DNA from: an uncultured Flavobacteriaceae bacterium
Lineage (GTDB): Bacteria > Bacteroidota > Bacteroidia > Flavobacteriales > Flavobacteriaceae
Reading direction: 5' to 3'
Assembly (NCBI GenBank): GCA_947495135.1
Contig: CANLXN010000001.1
Coordinates: 124,001 to 188,000 of the forward strand
Length of the DNA: 64,000 nucleotides
The notes beneath the pieces were generated by a model. That model searched no databases and was not told where the DNA came from. It saw nothing but the letters and a program-made list of their open reading frames with translations. Of this stretch, positions 9,231-18,523 are shown in pieces (position 1 is the first letter of the stretch; each line of letters starts with the position of its first letter). The translations under genes were made by a program, and so were the position numbers.

Positions 9231-9519
9231 AAATGAAGAGAAAAAAGATGAGTAATAGAATAAATGCAGGAATACCGGCAATGATATTGATTATAAAAGT
9301 AGTCTTAAAAAGCTTCCATTTTGTGATGCCAAGATTATAGTAGAAATAATACTCCTGTTTCCGAAAAGAATTAAAGCCAATAAAACCGAAACAATAGCCT
9401 ACGGTTGCAAACAATACAAACCCCCAAATCACTCCAAAAACGACCACAAAAATGAGGGCAATCGCGGCAATAAAAGGGAAAATAGCTTTATAGAAGCCCC
9501 AGTATGCTCTGAGATTCAT
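9208..9519 (-). CDS. Small membrane protein, likely partner of the ABC ATPase
   Basis: A 103-residue protein with about three hydrophobic helices (FIAAIALIFVVVFGVIWGF, FVLFATVGYCFGFIGF, IINIIAGIPAFILLLIFFLF). The end of the gene overlaps the coding region of the ABC ATPase by about 23 bases, implying a joint transcript. It is too small for a full permease domain, so it may dimerise or serve an accessory role. No family recognised. Confidence 0.6.
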   Translation of the reverse strand: MNLRAYWGFYKAIFPFIAAIALIFVVVFGVIWGFVLFATVGYCFGFIGFNSFRKQEYYFYYNLGITKWKLFKTTFIINIIAGIPAFILLLIFFLFIFGGFTIT

Positions 9520-9525
9520 AGTTAC

Positions 9526-12500
9526 TTAATTATGTGATGCGTGGCAACCACAGCCTCCTTTGGTAAAGCTCTCTGTATCCTCATGCCAAGGAAAGGCCTG
9601 ATTGTAGTTATTACTTTCCCACCAAAACGGTGCTCGTTTTTTAGGCTCATTTCCTATTTCGTCCATAGTGTCGGCATCAAATAGTCTTCCGTTTGCCATC
9701 ACCATTTCAATGCTTTGGGTATTTTCAATGTTCTCCAAAGGGTTTTCTGAAAGGATCATCAAATCTGCCATTTTTCCAACTTTTAGAGAGCCTATATCGT
9801 TTCCGGCTCCAATGTAATTGGCTCCATTGATAGTAGCGGCTTTCAATGCCTCTAAGTTGCTCATTCCACCCGCAGCTAACATCCAAGTTTCCCAGTGTGC
9901 GCCTAATCCTTGTAATTGTCCGTGTGCACCCATGTTCACTTTAACTCCCATATCTGTTAGATCTTTGGCCGTTTTCGAAACCAATACATGTCCGTTTTCA
10001 TATTCTTCCAAGGGTACCATCGTTCTATGACGCGCCCGACTATCTACAATTCTGCGAGGTGTAAATTTGATTAATTTTTCGTTTTCCCAAACATTATCTC
10101 GTTGGTAGTAATAGTATTCTCCATTGAGTCCCGCATAATTAACAATAAGAGTAGGAGTGTAGCCAGTTTTACTGGCTCCCCATAGTTCGAGTACGTCTTT
10201 ATATACCGGAGCCACAGGAATATTGTGTTCTACACCTGTATGTCCATCGATGATCATGGTAAGATTATGAAAAAAGGTGGAGCCTCCTTCTGGTACTACA
10301 TTAATACCTAATTCTCTAGCCGCTTGCATCACTTGTTGTCTTTGTTCCCTTCGTGGCTGATTGTAACTTTTCACACTCTTCGCTCCAAAGGCTTTGGTTC
10401 TTCGAATGCTGCTTCTAGCATCTTCTATATTATTGATAACCGCCTTAAAATCGCCATCTGCCCCGTATAAAATAAATCCAGTTGAGTAAAGTCGAGGCCC
10501 GGTAAGCATTCCTGCTTTTTGCATTTCGGATAAGGTAAAAACGGTCTCTGTATTTGCCGATGGATCATGTGCGGTAGTTACTCCAAAGGCCAGATTGGCC
10601 ATAAATTGCCAGTTTTGCTGCGTGGTTAGGCCATATCGAAATGCACCAATATGCGCATGTGCATCTACCATTCCCGGCATAATAGTTTTACCATTTAATC
10701 CATAAATTCTGGCGTCTGAGGGTACTGGAATGTTTTGGCCTATGTTTTCAATTCTATTTCCATTTACGACAATCGTTCCATTTTCAATGACCTCATCTCC
10801 TTCCATGGTAATAATTCTCGCGTTTGTAAATGCAATTCGTCCAGAAGGTTTGTCAACTGGTACAGATAAACCAATTTTTGTTCCTGTTAGAGTCATCTCT
10901 GGGACTGTTTCCGAAGCACCTGGAAGAAAAGTAAAACGGTCTTTTAAGTAATTACTGAAATATTCATCTCCAAGTGTCCACATTACTTGATCACTTTTAG
11001 CGGACCAATGAATATTAATTCCGGCGTCTTTAGCCAGTTGAGAAACAGGAACCGATGTACTTTTGTTATCTAGGCTTACCGTTTGTCCGTTGAGAACTAA
11101 GGGAGCCACAAACACTCTGTGTAAATTGGTAAACGCAATCCATTTGTTATCTGGGCTAGGCACCAAACGATTGGCGTATTTAGAGGTAATATGTTCCTGG
11201 CTGTCTTCTCCTTGAAGATCTACACTTATTAACTTTTTTGTAAGTTCTCCGAAATAGGTGCCACCAGTTTGCAGAAAGATGCGGTCTCCAGTTTTGGTAA
11301 AGGTTGGGTATGCTCCACTTTTAGTAATAAATTTTTCATTCGATCCATCGGTATTCATGGTGTAAACTCCGCTCTTTTTGGTATAAGTGAAACCTTGATC
11401 CGTATTTCCAGATTCCTTGCGATAGACAATAGAACGTCCGTTTGGAGAGAAAGAAGGTTGGCGGTAAATTCCTTTAGAAGAAGTAAGTTTTACTGGGACA
11501 CCTCCAGTTGCGGGAGCTTTAAAAATGGCACCTTTCTCAAGGTCGTTCCAGCTGACGTAAACAATCGTGTTCCCATCTGGGGAGATGGCTGGTTCTGACT
11601 CAAAATCGGTGCCTTGTGTCAATCTCTTCGGAACACCATTAGGAAGTTCCTTGGTGTAAATATAACCTAATGCATTGAATATTAAAAATTTTCCGTTAGG
11701 AGATGTGATGGCATTCCTTATAACCTTGGAAGTAAATGAGTTATCTTCAATTGGAGTGTCGAAATGAACGGTTTTTGCAATGTCTATTTTCACATCTGCG
11801 GAAAATGGAATAGGAGTGACATTACTGGTCTGAATATTGATTTTATGAAACCCTCCTTTACTCCAAATTACGACTTCTGTGTTGTTAGGCATCCAATTAA
11901 AATTAGGATAAACTCCAAATATTGCCCAAGCTTCTTGCTGGTCCTTATTGAGTTGATCGTAAACTGGCCATTCTTCACCAGTTTCTAGGTTTTGAACAAA
12001 AAGAACAGTCTTTTCTCTAATTCTTTTTACAAACGCAAGTAATTTTCCATCTCTCGAGACAGTTGGTCGCGCTGCACCTCCTGGACCTCCGGTAATGGTT
12101 TCGGTTTTTCCAGTTTCAAAGTTGTATTGTTTAACTGCGTAGATCTGTTTATTTGGATCCTTGTTATATTGAAAATATCCACCAGAATACATATCTTCAT
12201 CGTAATAAAGAAATTTACCATCTGGTGAAATGAAAGGTTCGTTTACATCCTGTTGGTCATTTTTTCTTTTGGTAAGCTGAAGTCCCGCTCCTCCGGTAAT
12301 ATGATATTGCCAAATTTCTCCAGCTCCCAAACTACGTCCAGAAGTGAAGTGTTTTCTAGCCACCAAGTAATTCCCATCGGGTGTCCAAACAGCGTTGTTT
12401 ACGAGCCTGAAATCTTCTTTAGTAACTTGTTTGGCGTTGCTGCCGTCTGCATCCATTATCCATATATTATCTCCGCCGCCAGCATCACTTGTGAAGGAGA

Positions 12501-12828
12501 TTTTGGTTCCGTCCGGACTAAATCGAGGCTGGATTTCAAAGGGAATACCACTTCTAATAGGTGTTGCTTTTCCACCGCTAATTGGCATGGTGTAAATATC
12601 TCCTAGCATATCGAAGACAATTGTTTGTCCGTTAGGACTTACATCTAAATTCATCCAGGTTCCTTCGGTAGTGGTAAAACGATGTGTTTTATAATTAAAT
12701 TCTTTTCCTGGATTGGATACATCCCATTCGGTTTTTTCTTCTTTCTTTTTCTTTTTGCCTTTCTTTTGGGCTAAGCTTGGAGTCGCGAAGAGGAGGCTTA
12801 AAAATAGGAGGGTAATGATTCTAGTCAT
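9526..12828 (-). CDS. Secreted beta-propeller amidohydrolase (TolB-like WD40/PD40 repeats plus amidohydrolase)
   Basis: This is an exported protein of about 1,100 residues. Starting at ATG 12828 gives a clean signal peptide (MTRIITLLFLSLLFATPSLAQ); the in-frame GTG at 12849 would add seven polar residues. The N-terminal two thirds carry PD40/TolB-type repeats (ISPDGKFLYYD, SPDGTKISFTSD, SPNGRSIVYRK). The C-terminal third is an amidohydrolase with the metal motif GMVDAHAHIG and a late NPLENI segment. This architecture is common in Bacteroidota and linked to imidazolonepropionase/dipeptidase-like enzymes, but the substrate is unknown. The protein ends with GGCGCHASHN, a possible metal-binding CxC tail. 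The ABC gene pair follows six bases downstream. Confidence 0.85.
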   Translation of the reverse strand: MTRIITLLFLSLLFATPSLAQKKGKKKKKEEKTEWDVSNPGKEFNYKTHRFTTTEGTWMNLDVSPNGQTIVFDMLGDIYTMPISGGKATPIRSGIPFEIQPRFSPDGTKISFTSDAGGGDNIWIMDADGSNAKQVTKEDFRLVNNAVWTPDGNYLVARKHFTSGRSLGAGEIWQYHITGGAGLQLTKRKNDQQDVNEPFISPDGKFLYYDEDMYSGGYFQYNKDPNKQIYAVKQYNFETGKTETITGGPGGAARPTVSRDGKLLAFVKRIREKTVLFVQNLETGEEWPVYDQLNKDQQEAWAIFGVYPNFNWMPNNTEVVIWSKGGFHKINIQTSNVTPIPFSADVKIDIAKTVHFDTPIEDNSFTSKVIRNAITSPNGKFLIFNALGYIYTKELPNGVPKRLTQGTDFESEPAISPDGNTIVYVSWNDLEKGAIFKAPATGGVPVKLTSSKGIYRQPSFSPNGRSIVYRKESGNTDQGFTYTKKSGVYTMNTDGSNEKFITKSGAYPTFTKTGDRIFLQTGGTYFGELTKKLISVDLQGEDSQEHITSKYANRLVPSPDNKWIAFTNLHRVFVAPLVLNGQTVSLDNKSTSVPVSQLAKDAGINIHWSAKSDQVMWTLGDEYFSNYLKDRFTFLPGASETVPEMTLTGTKIGLSVPVDKPSGRIAFTNARIITMEGDEVIENGTIVVNGNRIENIGQNIPVPSDARIYGLNGKTIMPGMVDAHAHIGAFRYGLTTQQNWQFMANLAFGVTTAHDPSANTETVFTLSEMQKAGMLTGPRLYSTGFILYGADGDFKAVINNIEDARSSIRRTKAFGAKSVKSYNQPRREQRQQVMQAARELGINVVPEGGSTFFHNLTMIIDGHTGVEHNIPVAPVYKDVLELWGASKTGYTPTLIVNYAGLNGEYYYYQRDNVWENEKLIKFTPRRIVDSRARHRTMVPLEEYENGHVLVSKTAKDLTDMGVKVNMGAHGQLQGLGAHWETWMLAAGGMSNLEALKAATINGANYIGAGNDIGSLKVGKMADLMILSENPLENIENTQSIEMVMANGRLFDADTMDEIGNEPKKRAPFWWESNNYNQAFPWHEDTESFTKGGCGCHASHN

Positions 12829-13012
12829 GATAGATTGTTTTCGTGTCACTAATGTAAGGAATTACTAGGCACAAGTTACTGGGAATTAATAGAGATTTAA
12901 CGTGTGAAAATTTCAGAAAAAATAAAAGGTAATGTTCGCTTAAAAAGAGAACGATTTTAAGAAGTAAAACCTCTTAAGTGCTTTTGAGCAGGCATCAATA
13001 TACCATCTACAT

Positions 13013-13492
13013 TTACTGAGTTAACTCGTTAATCATTCTTTTAAAGTATGGAAAATAAATAGCTCCCCACATAGGTGTACTGGTAAACTGAAAAGTTTCG
13101 TGAGTGGTCGAATCGATTGCAACGGGAATTGCGAAACCCGCCCATTTTTTGCCAGATTTAAGTCCACGGCAATACGCTTTTACTTCTTCAGAAATATTGG
13201 AGGATTGGAGAATGCAGACCACTCCAATTGCAGATTGCAAGCCTCTTGGCCAGCCGTTGTATTTTTTTTCCGCATATGCGAAGGCTTCGGCTAGGTGTTT
13301 TTCAAGTATAGGAATGGTTACCTCTTTTGTACCGCAGTCTGTTGCAACATAGAACGTATTGAGTTGGGTTGCCATCCAAGACCAACGAAATTGTTTATGA
13401 TAGCCAACAACTGTTGGGTGATCCATCCAAGTAAATTCTGAGTGAAAAATATTCTGAGCAGACATTTTTGATTTGATACGATCTACAGACAT
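13013..13492 (-). CDS. Conserved-looking hypothetical protein
   Basis: A 159-residue soluble protein that I do not recognise. It is rich in aromatics (FTWMDHPTVVGYHKQFRWSWMA, KWAGFAIPVAID, MWGAIYFPYFKRM) with a central helical region containing three cysteines. No signal peptide. Codon use looks normal. Met10 (13465) is an alternative start. It sits between the amidohydrolase and a membrane protein, all on the minus strand. Confidence 0.55.
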   Translation of the reverse strand: MSVDRIKSKMSAQNIFHSEFTWMDHPTVVGYHKQFRWSWMATQLNTFYVATDCGTKEVTIPILEKHLAEAFAYAEKKYNGWPRGLQSAIGVVCILQSSNISEEVKAYCRGLKSGKKWAGFAIPVAIDSTTHETFQFTSTPMWGAIYFPYFKRMINELTQ

Positions 13493-13510
13493 ATATATAG
13501 CGTTTTATTA

Positions 13511-13996
13511 TTAGTTAAGGAGTCCATGGCTTGCGAAGATGGTTTTTGCTTTTTCAATTTCGATAGTTCCGTTGTGCTCGAAGCTTGGCATTTCCACTTT
13601 CTTCATTTGTTTTTTGCTAGATTGATTAGAAAAGATTATTTCAAAATACCCATAGGTCTCTCCGAGCTTCGTTAATTTGTAATCGATGTACTGTATATCT
13701 TGAAGAGCTATTTTGGCCACTTTTGACGTTTTTGTTTTCTTTAAAATTGGCCAACCATAATAAGCTAAAACCATTCCCATAAAGATAAACAACGAAAAAT
13801 AGTCTCCTTTTGAGGTATTGTAAATAATTAAACCAACAATGATGGATACAATGATTATATCGGCTATCTTATTTCTAAAGATTCCATTTTTGTTTTCATC
13901 GGGCTCGAAGGTGTCTTTAGAAAAGTTAAAAATAATATGGTCTCCTAGTACATGACAATAGCCACTGGCAATTTGAAAAGTTCCATACTCTTTCAT
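13511..13996 (-). CDS. Membrane protein with PH-like surrounding domain
   Basis: A 161-residue protein with two adjacent hydrophobic helices (DIIIVSIIVGLIIY, FSLFIFMGMVLAYYGWPIL) between a beta-rich N-terminus and a beta-rich C-terminus (IQYIDYKLTKLGETYGYFEIIFSN). A two-helix hairpin inside a PH-like beta domain is a common design of small bacterial membrane proteins, but I cannot name the family. It ends 18 bases before the next minus-strand gene, so cotranscription is plausible. Confidence 0.6.
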   Translation of the reverse strand: MKEYGTFQIASGYCHVLGDHIIFNFSKDTFEPDENKNGIFRNKIADIIIVSIIVGLIIYNTSKGDYFSLFIFMGMVLAYYGWPILKKTKTSKVAKIALQDIQYIDYKLTKLGETYGYFEIIFSNQSSKKQMKKVEMPSFEHNGTIEIEKAKTIFASHGLLN

Positions 13997-14114
13997 TCAT
14001 TAATTGTTAGAAATATTACTATTGATGGTTGAATACTATAAAGCTACATATTTAGGCGCACAGGAGCAAGGTTATTATCCCATTCCAAGGTTCAAGATAG
14101 AACAAGTATCTCTT

Positions 14115-14504
14115 TTAGAGTACCATGTAAATAAGCGTAGCCCCAAAAAGAAGGGATAGAGGAGAGATAAATTGAAAGTAAAGCGGTTTCAAAATGTCCG
14201 CGCTTTTCATGGAATATGCTTGGTGCATTTTTCTTGGAACTAGAAAAAGGGTTATTGAAGTAACTAGCATAAACCAACCTAAAACTTGAAAGAAGAGCGG
14301 AAATTTAGAGTATTCGGAGATGATAACCAAGGCAGCAGCGGGAATCATTCGCACGCTTATTTCAAGGTAATTAATTAAATTAGTACTTCCGGCCTTTCTT
14401 AGGGTTTGGCGGGCTCTTTTAGGGGCAAAAAGCATTAAAAAACCAGCAAAAATTAGAAATAAACCAAACAGAATTACAGTCCATTTCGCTATTATTACAA
14501 TCAT
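14115..14504 (-). CDS. Four-helix membrane protein, unknown
   Basis: A 129-residue protein with about four transmembrane helices (WTVILFGLFLIFAGFLMLF, MIPAAALVIISEYS, FFQVLGWFMLVTSITLFLVP, ISPLSLLFGATLIYMVL). The loop RKMHQAYSMKSA is basic. No family recognised. Stand-alone gene. Confidence 0.6.
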   Translation of the reverse strand: MIVIIAKWTVILFGLFLIFAGFLMLFAPKRARQTLRKAGSTNLINYLEISVRMIPAAALVIISEYSKFPLFFQVLGWFMLVTSITLFLVPRKMHQAYSMKSADILKPLYFQFISPLSLLFGATLIYMVL

Positions 14505-14562
14505 AAATTTATGTTTTTACGAATAAATTTACCACGATATGCCTAGGTGGTTATTTATACTA

Positions 14563-15453
14563 TTACTGCGAAAGTTGGATAACCTCTTCAAGTAGTGAAG
14601 GAAGTCCAGAGACTCTAATAGTATCGTTGTTCCAGAAACTTAAAACACAGCTTACGTAGTGACCTCTTACTTTTTCAGCAACATAATAGATTGTTAGATT
14701 TTTTCCACCAGACATACCTGCTAATACAGATTTGACGCCCGTAAAGTCGTATAAGATTCTCTTGGCTTTGGTAGCTACTCCTTCAAATTCGATATCAACT
14801 TCTTCTTCCGAAATCACCTTGCCACCGTTCTTTGTCCGAGTTAATTTTAATTGATTTTCAATAGCCAAAAGAGCACTCTCTCTACTTGGATGAAGCGACC
14901 AATTCATTTGACCATTGTAAGGACATTGGATATTATTAATGTTCATCCAATTACAATCTCCTCCCAAGGAAATTTCTCTGCCAGCAAAATTTATGGAGGC
15001 GGCGTTTAGATTACTATAACAGCTTTTAGGTAGTTCTTCGCTCGTGATAAGATCAATCATGCGGTGTTCAAATTCAGGCTTACTTTTTCCGAAATAGGAG
15101 AACGAAAAGGCGTCGATAAATTGATCGCTGTTTTTGATAAAATACGAGACATCTGTTCTCGTTAATCCAGGTGCTATTTCTTCTTGTTTTTCTACTCTGA
15201 AATTTTTTGATGTGATAGACGTATCTGGAGTTTTTTGATCCTTTTTCTTAATCGAATATTGGCGGTAAGCCTTCCGAAGATTCCGTTCCGAATATTCTTC
15301 GAAAATAGTTTGAGATGTAAAACTAATTCCGTCGACATTGTAAAAATTACCGGAACTGGTTTTAATTCCTCTTAACCGATTAACAATGGAGTCGGTTTGA
15401 GCAACGGAGGTAATGGTACAAACGATGGTTAGGAATAGAATTAAGTTTTTCAT
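14563..15453 (-). CDS. Secreted hypothetical protein
   Basis: A 296-residue exported protein with signal peptide MKNLILFLTIVCTITSVAQ. The rest is a mixed alpha/beta domain with three or four cysteines and motifs such as NFAGREISLGGDCNWMN and KSVLAGMSGGKNLTIYYVAEK. No enzyme motif or sorting domain is visible. It is followed 58 bases upstream by the CIA30 gene on the same strand. Function unknown. Confidence 0.55.
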   Translation of the reverse strand: MKNLILFLTIVCTITSVAQTDSIVNRLRGIKTSSGNFYNVDGISFTSQTIFEEYSERNLRKAYRQYSIKKKDQKTPDTSITSKNFRVEKQEEIAPGLTRTDVSYFIKNSDQFIDAFSFSYFGKSKPEFEHRMIDLITSEELPKSCYSNLNAASINFAGREISLGGDCNWMNINNIQCPYNGQMNWSLHPSRESALLAIENQLKLTRTKNGGKVISEEEVDIEFEGVATKAKRILYDFTGVKSVLAGMSGGKNLTIYYVAEKVRGHYVSCVLSFWNNDTIRVSGLPSLLEEVIQLSQ

Positions 15454-15511
15454 CTAGTTGTCAAATCCGCTTATTTTTTTCTGGCCAGAGATGATGAAGT
15501 TGGTGATCTTA

Positions 15512-16042
15512 TTATTGTAATACAATTTCATCAATCAATAGCTTAAATGCTTCCTGCTTTTTGTTACCTATTAAGAATACAACCTCTTCTATATAATCGT
15601 GTGAAAAGTTAGGCTGATTTAGCTTTCTGCCTCTAAAGGATGGATACATATCTTTTAACTCAATCGTTATTTCTTCCCATTCTCCCGAAGTTTCAAAAGA
15701 AGTGATGTAGGAGTAATAGTCGCGATTTTTATGTTTTATTCTGAATTGGTAGTTCTTTCCGTCACCCCTTACTTTTAAGATAATTTTACTGTCGTCTTTC
15801 ACTTCCATTTTATCAAATGTGTATCTCACTGAAGAGAATCCGCCGTTGTTTGCCAATGAGATTTCCCCTCCAAATTCTCCAAACCCGTCTTCATTCAATT
15901 CAAAATACCCAGAAGACCTACCGCCCATTACCCCATCCAAAACGACATTCCAATTTTTTACATCGGCATTTTTGTTGAAATCGAAGATAATCTGAGTGCT
16001 CATAGCAATAAAAAGGATAAAGATGAATGGTATTTTCGTCAT
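15512..16042 (-). CDS. CIA30-family (NDUFAF1-like) protein
   Basis: A 176-residue protein whose FDFNKNADVKNWNVVLDGVMGGRSSGYF segment and FSSVRYTFDK are characteristic of the CIA30 jelly-roll fold named after mitochondrial complex I assembly factor 30. A short hydrophobic N-terminus (IPFIFILFIAMST) suggests export or membrane tethering. Bacterial members are common in Bacteroidota and have no settled role; a carbohydrate-binding-like fold makes ligand binding possible. Stand-alone gene. Confidence 0.8.
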   Translation of the reverse strand: MTKIPFIFILFIAMSTQIIFDFNKNADVKNWNVVLDGVMGGRSSGYFELNEDGFGEFGGEISLANNGGFSSVRYTFDKMEVKDDSKIILKVRGDGKNYQFRIKHKNRDYYSYITSFETSGEWEEITIELKDMYPSFRGRKLNQPNFSHDYIEEVVFLIGNKKQEAFKLLIDEIVLQ

Positions 16043-16142
16043 GGTAAGTAATTCAAGTCATAGATGGTGCCACGGAGTTTGAAACCATTTGCAGTGTTGT
16101 TTAAAGATAAGAGTTACTTTCTGAAATAAAAAAGTGAGTTAT

Positions 16143-16724
16143 CTACCCGTGAATCGCTTCCGAATTACCGTAACTCTGGATGATTTCTCCCTCAAAAGCA
16201 ATCAATTCTTGCCAGCGCTTTTCCACGTCTATGCCTTCTCCATATTGTCTTGCGAAGCCCAAAAAGGTAGTGTAATGGCCAGCTTCACTAATCATTAATT
16301 CTCGGTAGAATTTCGATAATTCCTCATCGTTAATTCGTTCTGAAAGGAGTTTAAAACGCTCGCAACTTCTAGCTTCAATCATTGCTGAGAATAACAATCT
16401 GTCCACCATTGCCTGTTGTCTACTGCCGCCTTTTTGAGTAAATTGAAATAACTTATTTACGTAATGATCCTTACGTTCTGGACCTAATTTATAGCCACGC
16501 TTCTTAATAATTTCATGCACCATCTCGAAATGCTCTAATTCTTCCTGCGCCAACTTTAAAAGGTCGGTCACCAATTCCACATGTTCAGAATTTCTAGTGA
16601 TGATGGTAATCGCATTGGTCGCTGCTTTTTGCTCACACCAAGCGTGATCGGTTAAGATTTCCTCTATATTCGATTCTACTATTTCTACCCAGCGTGGGTC
16701 TGTAGCTAATTTTAATCCCAGCAT
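16143..16724 (-). CDS. miaE: tRNA-(ms[2]io[6]A)-hydroxylase
   Basis: The 193-residue protein is the ferritin-like di-iron monooxygenase that hydroxylates the isopentenyl group of ms2io6A37 in tRNA. Metal-ligand motifs are visible in order: EEILTDHAWCEQKAA, AQEELEHFEMVHEII, MIEARSCERFKLL and MISEAGHYTTFLGFA. I place the start at Met 16724 (MLGLKLATDPRW), the usual family N-terminus. A longer frame to 16790 only translates a repetitive intergenic tract (TDHYLQITGHWQLVTN) and is not real coding. A TATCTTTG element about 100 bases upstream is a likely promoter. Confidence 0.9.
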   Translation of the reverse strand: MLGLKLATDPRWVEIVESNIEEILTDHAWCEQKAATNAITIITRNSEHVELVTDLLKLAQEELEHFEMVHEIIKKRGYKLGPERKDHYVNKLFQFTQKGGSRQQAMVDRLLFSAMIEARSCERFKLLSERINDEELSKFYRELMISEAGHYTTFLGFARQYGEGIDVEKRWQELIAFEGEIIQSYGNSEAIHG

Positions 16725-17117
16725 ATTTCTTTTTTGGTGATTGGTTACCAGTTGCCAGTGACCAGTGATCTGTAAATAGTGATCGGTCAATAATAACTGC
16801 TAGTTCGTTGATCATTTATCTTGAGTACAAAGATAGTTATTAATCCACTTTATATGGAGGCAGATTTTCTCCTTGCGCGCTGTCGTTAAAAAGTTCCTCT
16901 GTGTCCTCCGCGAAACCTCTACGCGCTCCGTGGTTAGAAGTTTCCAAGATTTGGTTCTAAAATCTATATTTTAAACCGCTACTTTTTAAATTAGAAATTA
17001 AGATATTTGCAGGAAGTAAAAATGTACGATTTGCGATGTACGATGTACGATTTATATTTTGGGATTTCTTGTCCTGTTTCCTACGTCCTGTCTCCCGAAT
17101 CTTAAAAGACAATTATA
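16725..17117. other. 393-bp intergenic region made of several word-like repetitive tracts
   Basis: No gene is seen. Three kinds of quasi-tandem tract occupy most of it. At 16737-16788 units like CCAGTGACCAGTGATC recur. At 16871-16938 there is a CTCTGTG/CTCCGCG/CTACGCG/CTCCGTG tract. At 17023-17053 TGTACGATT and GCGATGTACGA recur, and at 17068-17097 GTCCTGTTTCCTACGTCCTG. Similar degenerate tracts are common between genes in this class of bacteria as far as I recall. A function is unknown. Two promoters (miaE, hisS) must lie within the region. Confidence 0.6.
16828..16835 (-). promoter_or_regulatory. Candidate -7 element (TATCTTTG) of miaE
   Basis: Minus-strand TATCTTTG fits TAnnTTTG exactly; it would give a leader of about 100 nt that contains the repetitive tract. 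No TTG at -33. Confidence 0.45.
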
Positions 17118-18485
17118 TTGGCTCAGAAACCATCCATACCAAAAGGAACACGCGATTTCTCACCAGCAGAGGTGGTAAAGCGTAACTATATTATGAACAC
17201 CATTAGAGGTTCGTTTACCTCTTATGGTTTTCAACCCATAGAAACACCTAGCTTCGAAAACAGCGATACCTTGATGGGAAAGTATGGGGAAGAAGGGGAC
17301 AGGCTGATCTTTAAGATTTTGAATAGTGGAGATTTTTTAAAGAAAGTAGACGATCAGCTTTTAAGTGAGAAGGATAGTGGAAAAATGACTCCCAAAATCT
17401 CAGAAAAAGCACTTCGCTACGATCTAACAGTACCTTTTGCACGCTATGTTGTACAACACCAAAACGAAATTACCTTTCCTTTTAAGCGGTATCAAATGCA
17501 ACCAGTTTGGAGAGCAGATCGACCGCAGAAAGGACGTTTTAGAGAATTTTACCAGTGTGATGCAGATGTAGTTGGAAGTAAATCGTTGTGGCAAGAAGTA
17601 GAATTAGTACAATTGTACGATGCTGTTTTTTCTCAGCTGAAATTGGACGGGGTGACCATTAAGATGAACAACCGAAAAATCCTTAGCGGTATAGCTGAAG
17701 TGATAGGCGAAGAAGACAAACTAATCGATTTCACCGTAGCACTCGACAAATTGGATAAAATAGGCGAGGAGGGTGTAAAAACCGAAATGCGCTCCAAAGG
17801 AATTAGCAATACAGCCATTGAAAAAGTGCAGCCACTATTTTCAGCCAGCGGAAGTGCTGCAGAAAAATTAGGAATGTTGAAAGAGCTCCTCTCTGGTTCG
17901 GAAACAGGAATGAAGGGAATTGAAGAGCTGGAATTTATAGTAAAGAATATTTCAGAATTGAAATTGAAAACAGCGCAATTAGAAATAGATGTGACGCTTG
18001 CACGCGGACTTAATTACTACACTGGAGCTATTTTCGAAGTTGGTGCTCCTGAAGGCGTTAGCATGGGAAGTATTGGCGGTGGTGGTCGTTACGACGATCT
18101 TACGGGAATCTTCGGACTAAAAGACGTAAGTGGCGTAGGAATTTCTTTTGGCCTTGATAGAATTTATTTGGTACTGGAAGAATTGGGTCTATTTCCTGAA
18201 ACCGTTTCAGCAAACACCAAAGTTCTGTTTATCAACTTTGGAGAGAAAGAAGCGCTTTACGCTATGAAAGCGATTAGCAAACTCAGAGAACATGGGGTTG
18301 CCGCAGAATTGTATCCAGATGCCGCCAAGATGAAAAAACAGATGGGGTATGCAGATAAACGCGCCATTCCCTTTGCCGTGCTAGCGGGAGATAAAGAAAT
18401 GGAAGCGGAAACTTTTACGCTTAAAAACATGGTGAACGGTGAGCAGAACTCAGTTAGTTTTGACGAAATGCTAAAAAGCCTTTAG
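17118..18485 (+). CDS. hisS: Histidine-tRNA ligase
   Basis: The 455-residue class II synthetase charges tRNA-His in the cytoplasm. Signature segments are the N-terminal [13 protein letters not shown], motif 2 ([23 protein letters not shown] near 130-152), the histidine-specific [14 protein letters not shown] (~295-308) and motif 3 (GGGGRYDDL ... [10 protein letters not shown]). A C-terminal anticodon-binding domain follows (~365-455). The start codon appears to be TTG: it gives the expected [11 protein letters not shown]-terminus, and no ATG lies near in frame. The LRR gene follows 38 bases later. Confidence 0.95.
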   Translation: MAQKPSIPKGTRDFSPAEVVKRNYIMNTIRGSFTSYGFQPIETPSFENSDTLMGKYGEEGDRLIFKILNSGDFLKKVDDQLLSEKDSGKMTPKISEKALRYDLTVPFARYVVQHQNEITFPFKRYQMQPVWRADRPQKGRFREFYQCDADVVGSKSLWQEVELVQLYDAVFSQLKLDGVTIKMNNRKILSGIAEVIGEEDKLIDFTVALDKLDKIGEEGVKTEMRSKGISNTAIEKVQPLFSASGSAAEKLGMLKELLSGSETGMKGIEELEFIVKNISELKLKTAQLEIDVTLARGLNYYTGAIFEVGAPEGVSMGSIGGGGRYDDLTGIFGLKDVSGVGISFGLDRIYLVLEELGLFPETVSANTKVLFINFGEKEALYAMKAISKLREHGVAAELYPDAAKMKKQMGYADKRAIPFAVLAGDKEMEAETFTLKNMVNGEQNSVSFDEMLKSL

Positions 18486-18523
18486 TAGGCGTATAGCTTA
18501 TCTTCTTTTCGTAATTTAGTGCA

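Noticed and set aside
16633-16815. 60-codon minus-strand frame MINELAVIIDRSLFTDHWSLATGN
   Set aside because: It translates the repetitive tract upstream of miaE and overlaps miaE out of frame.
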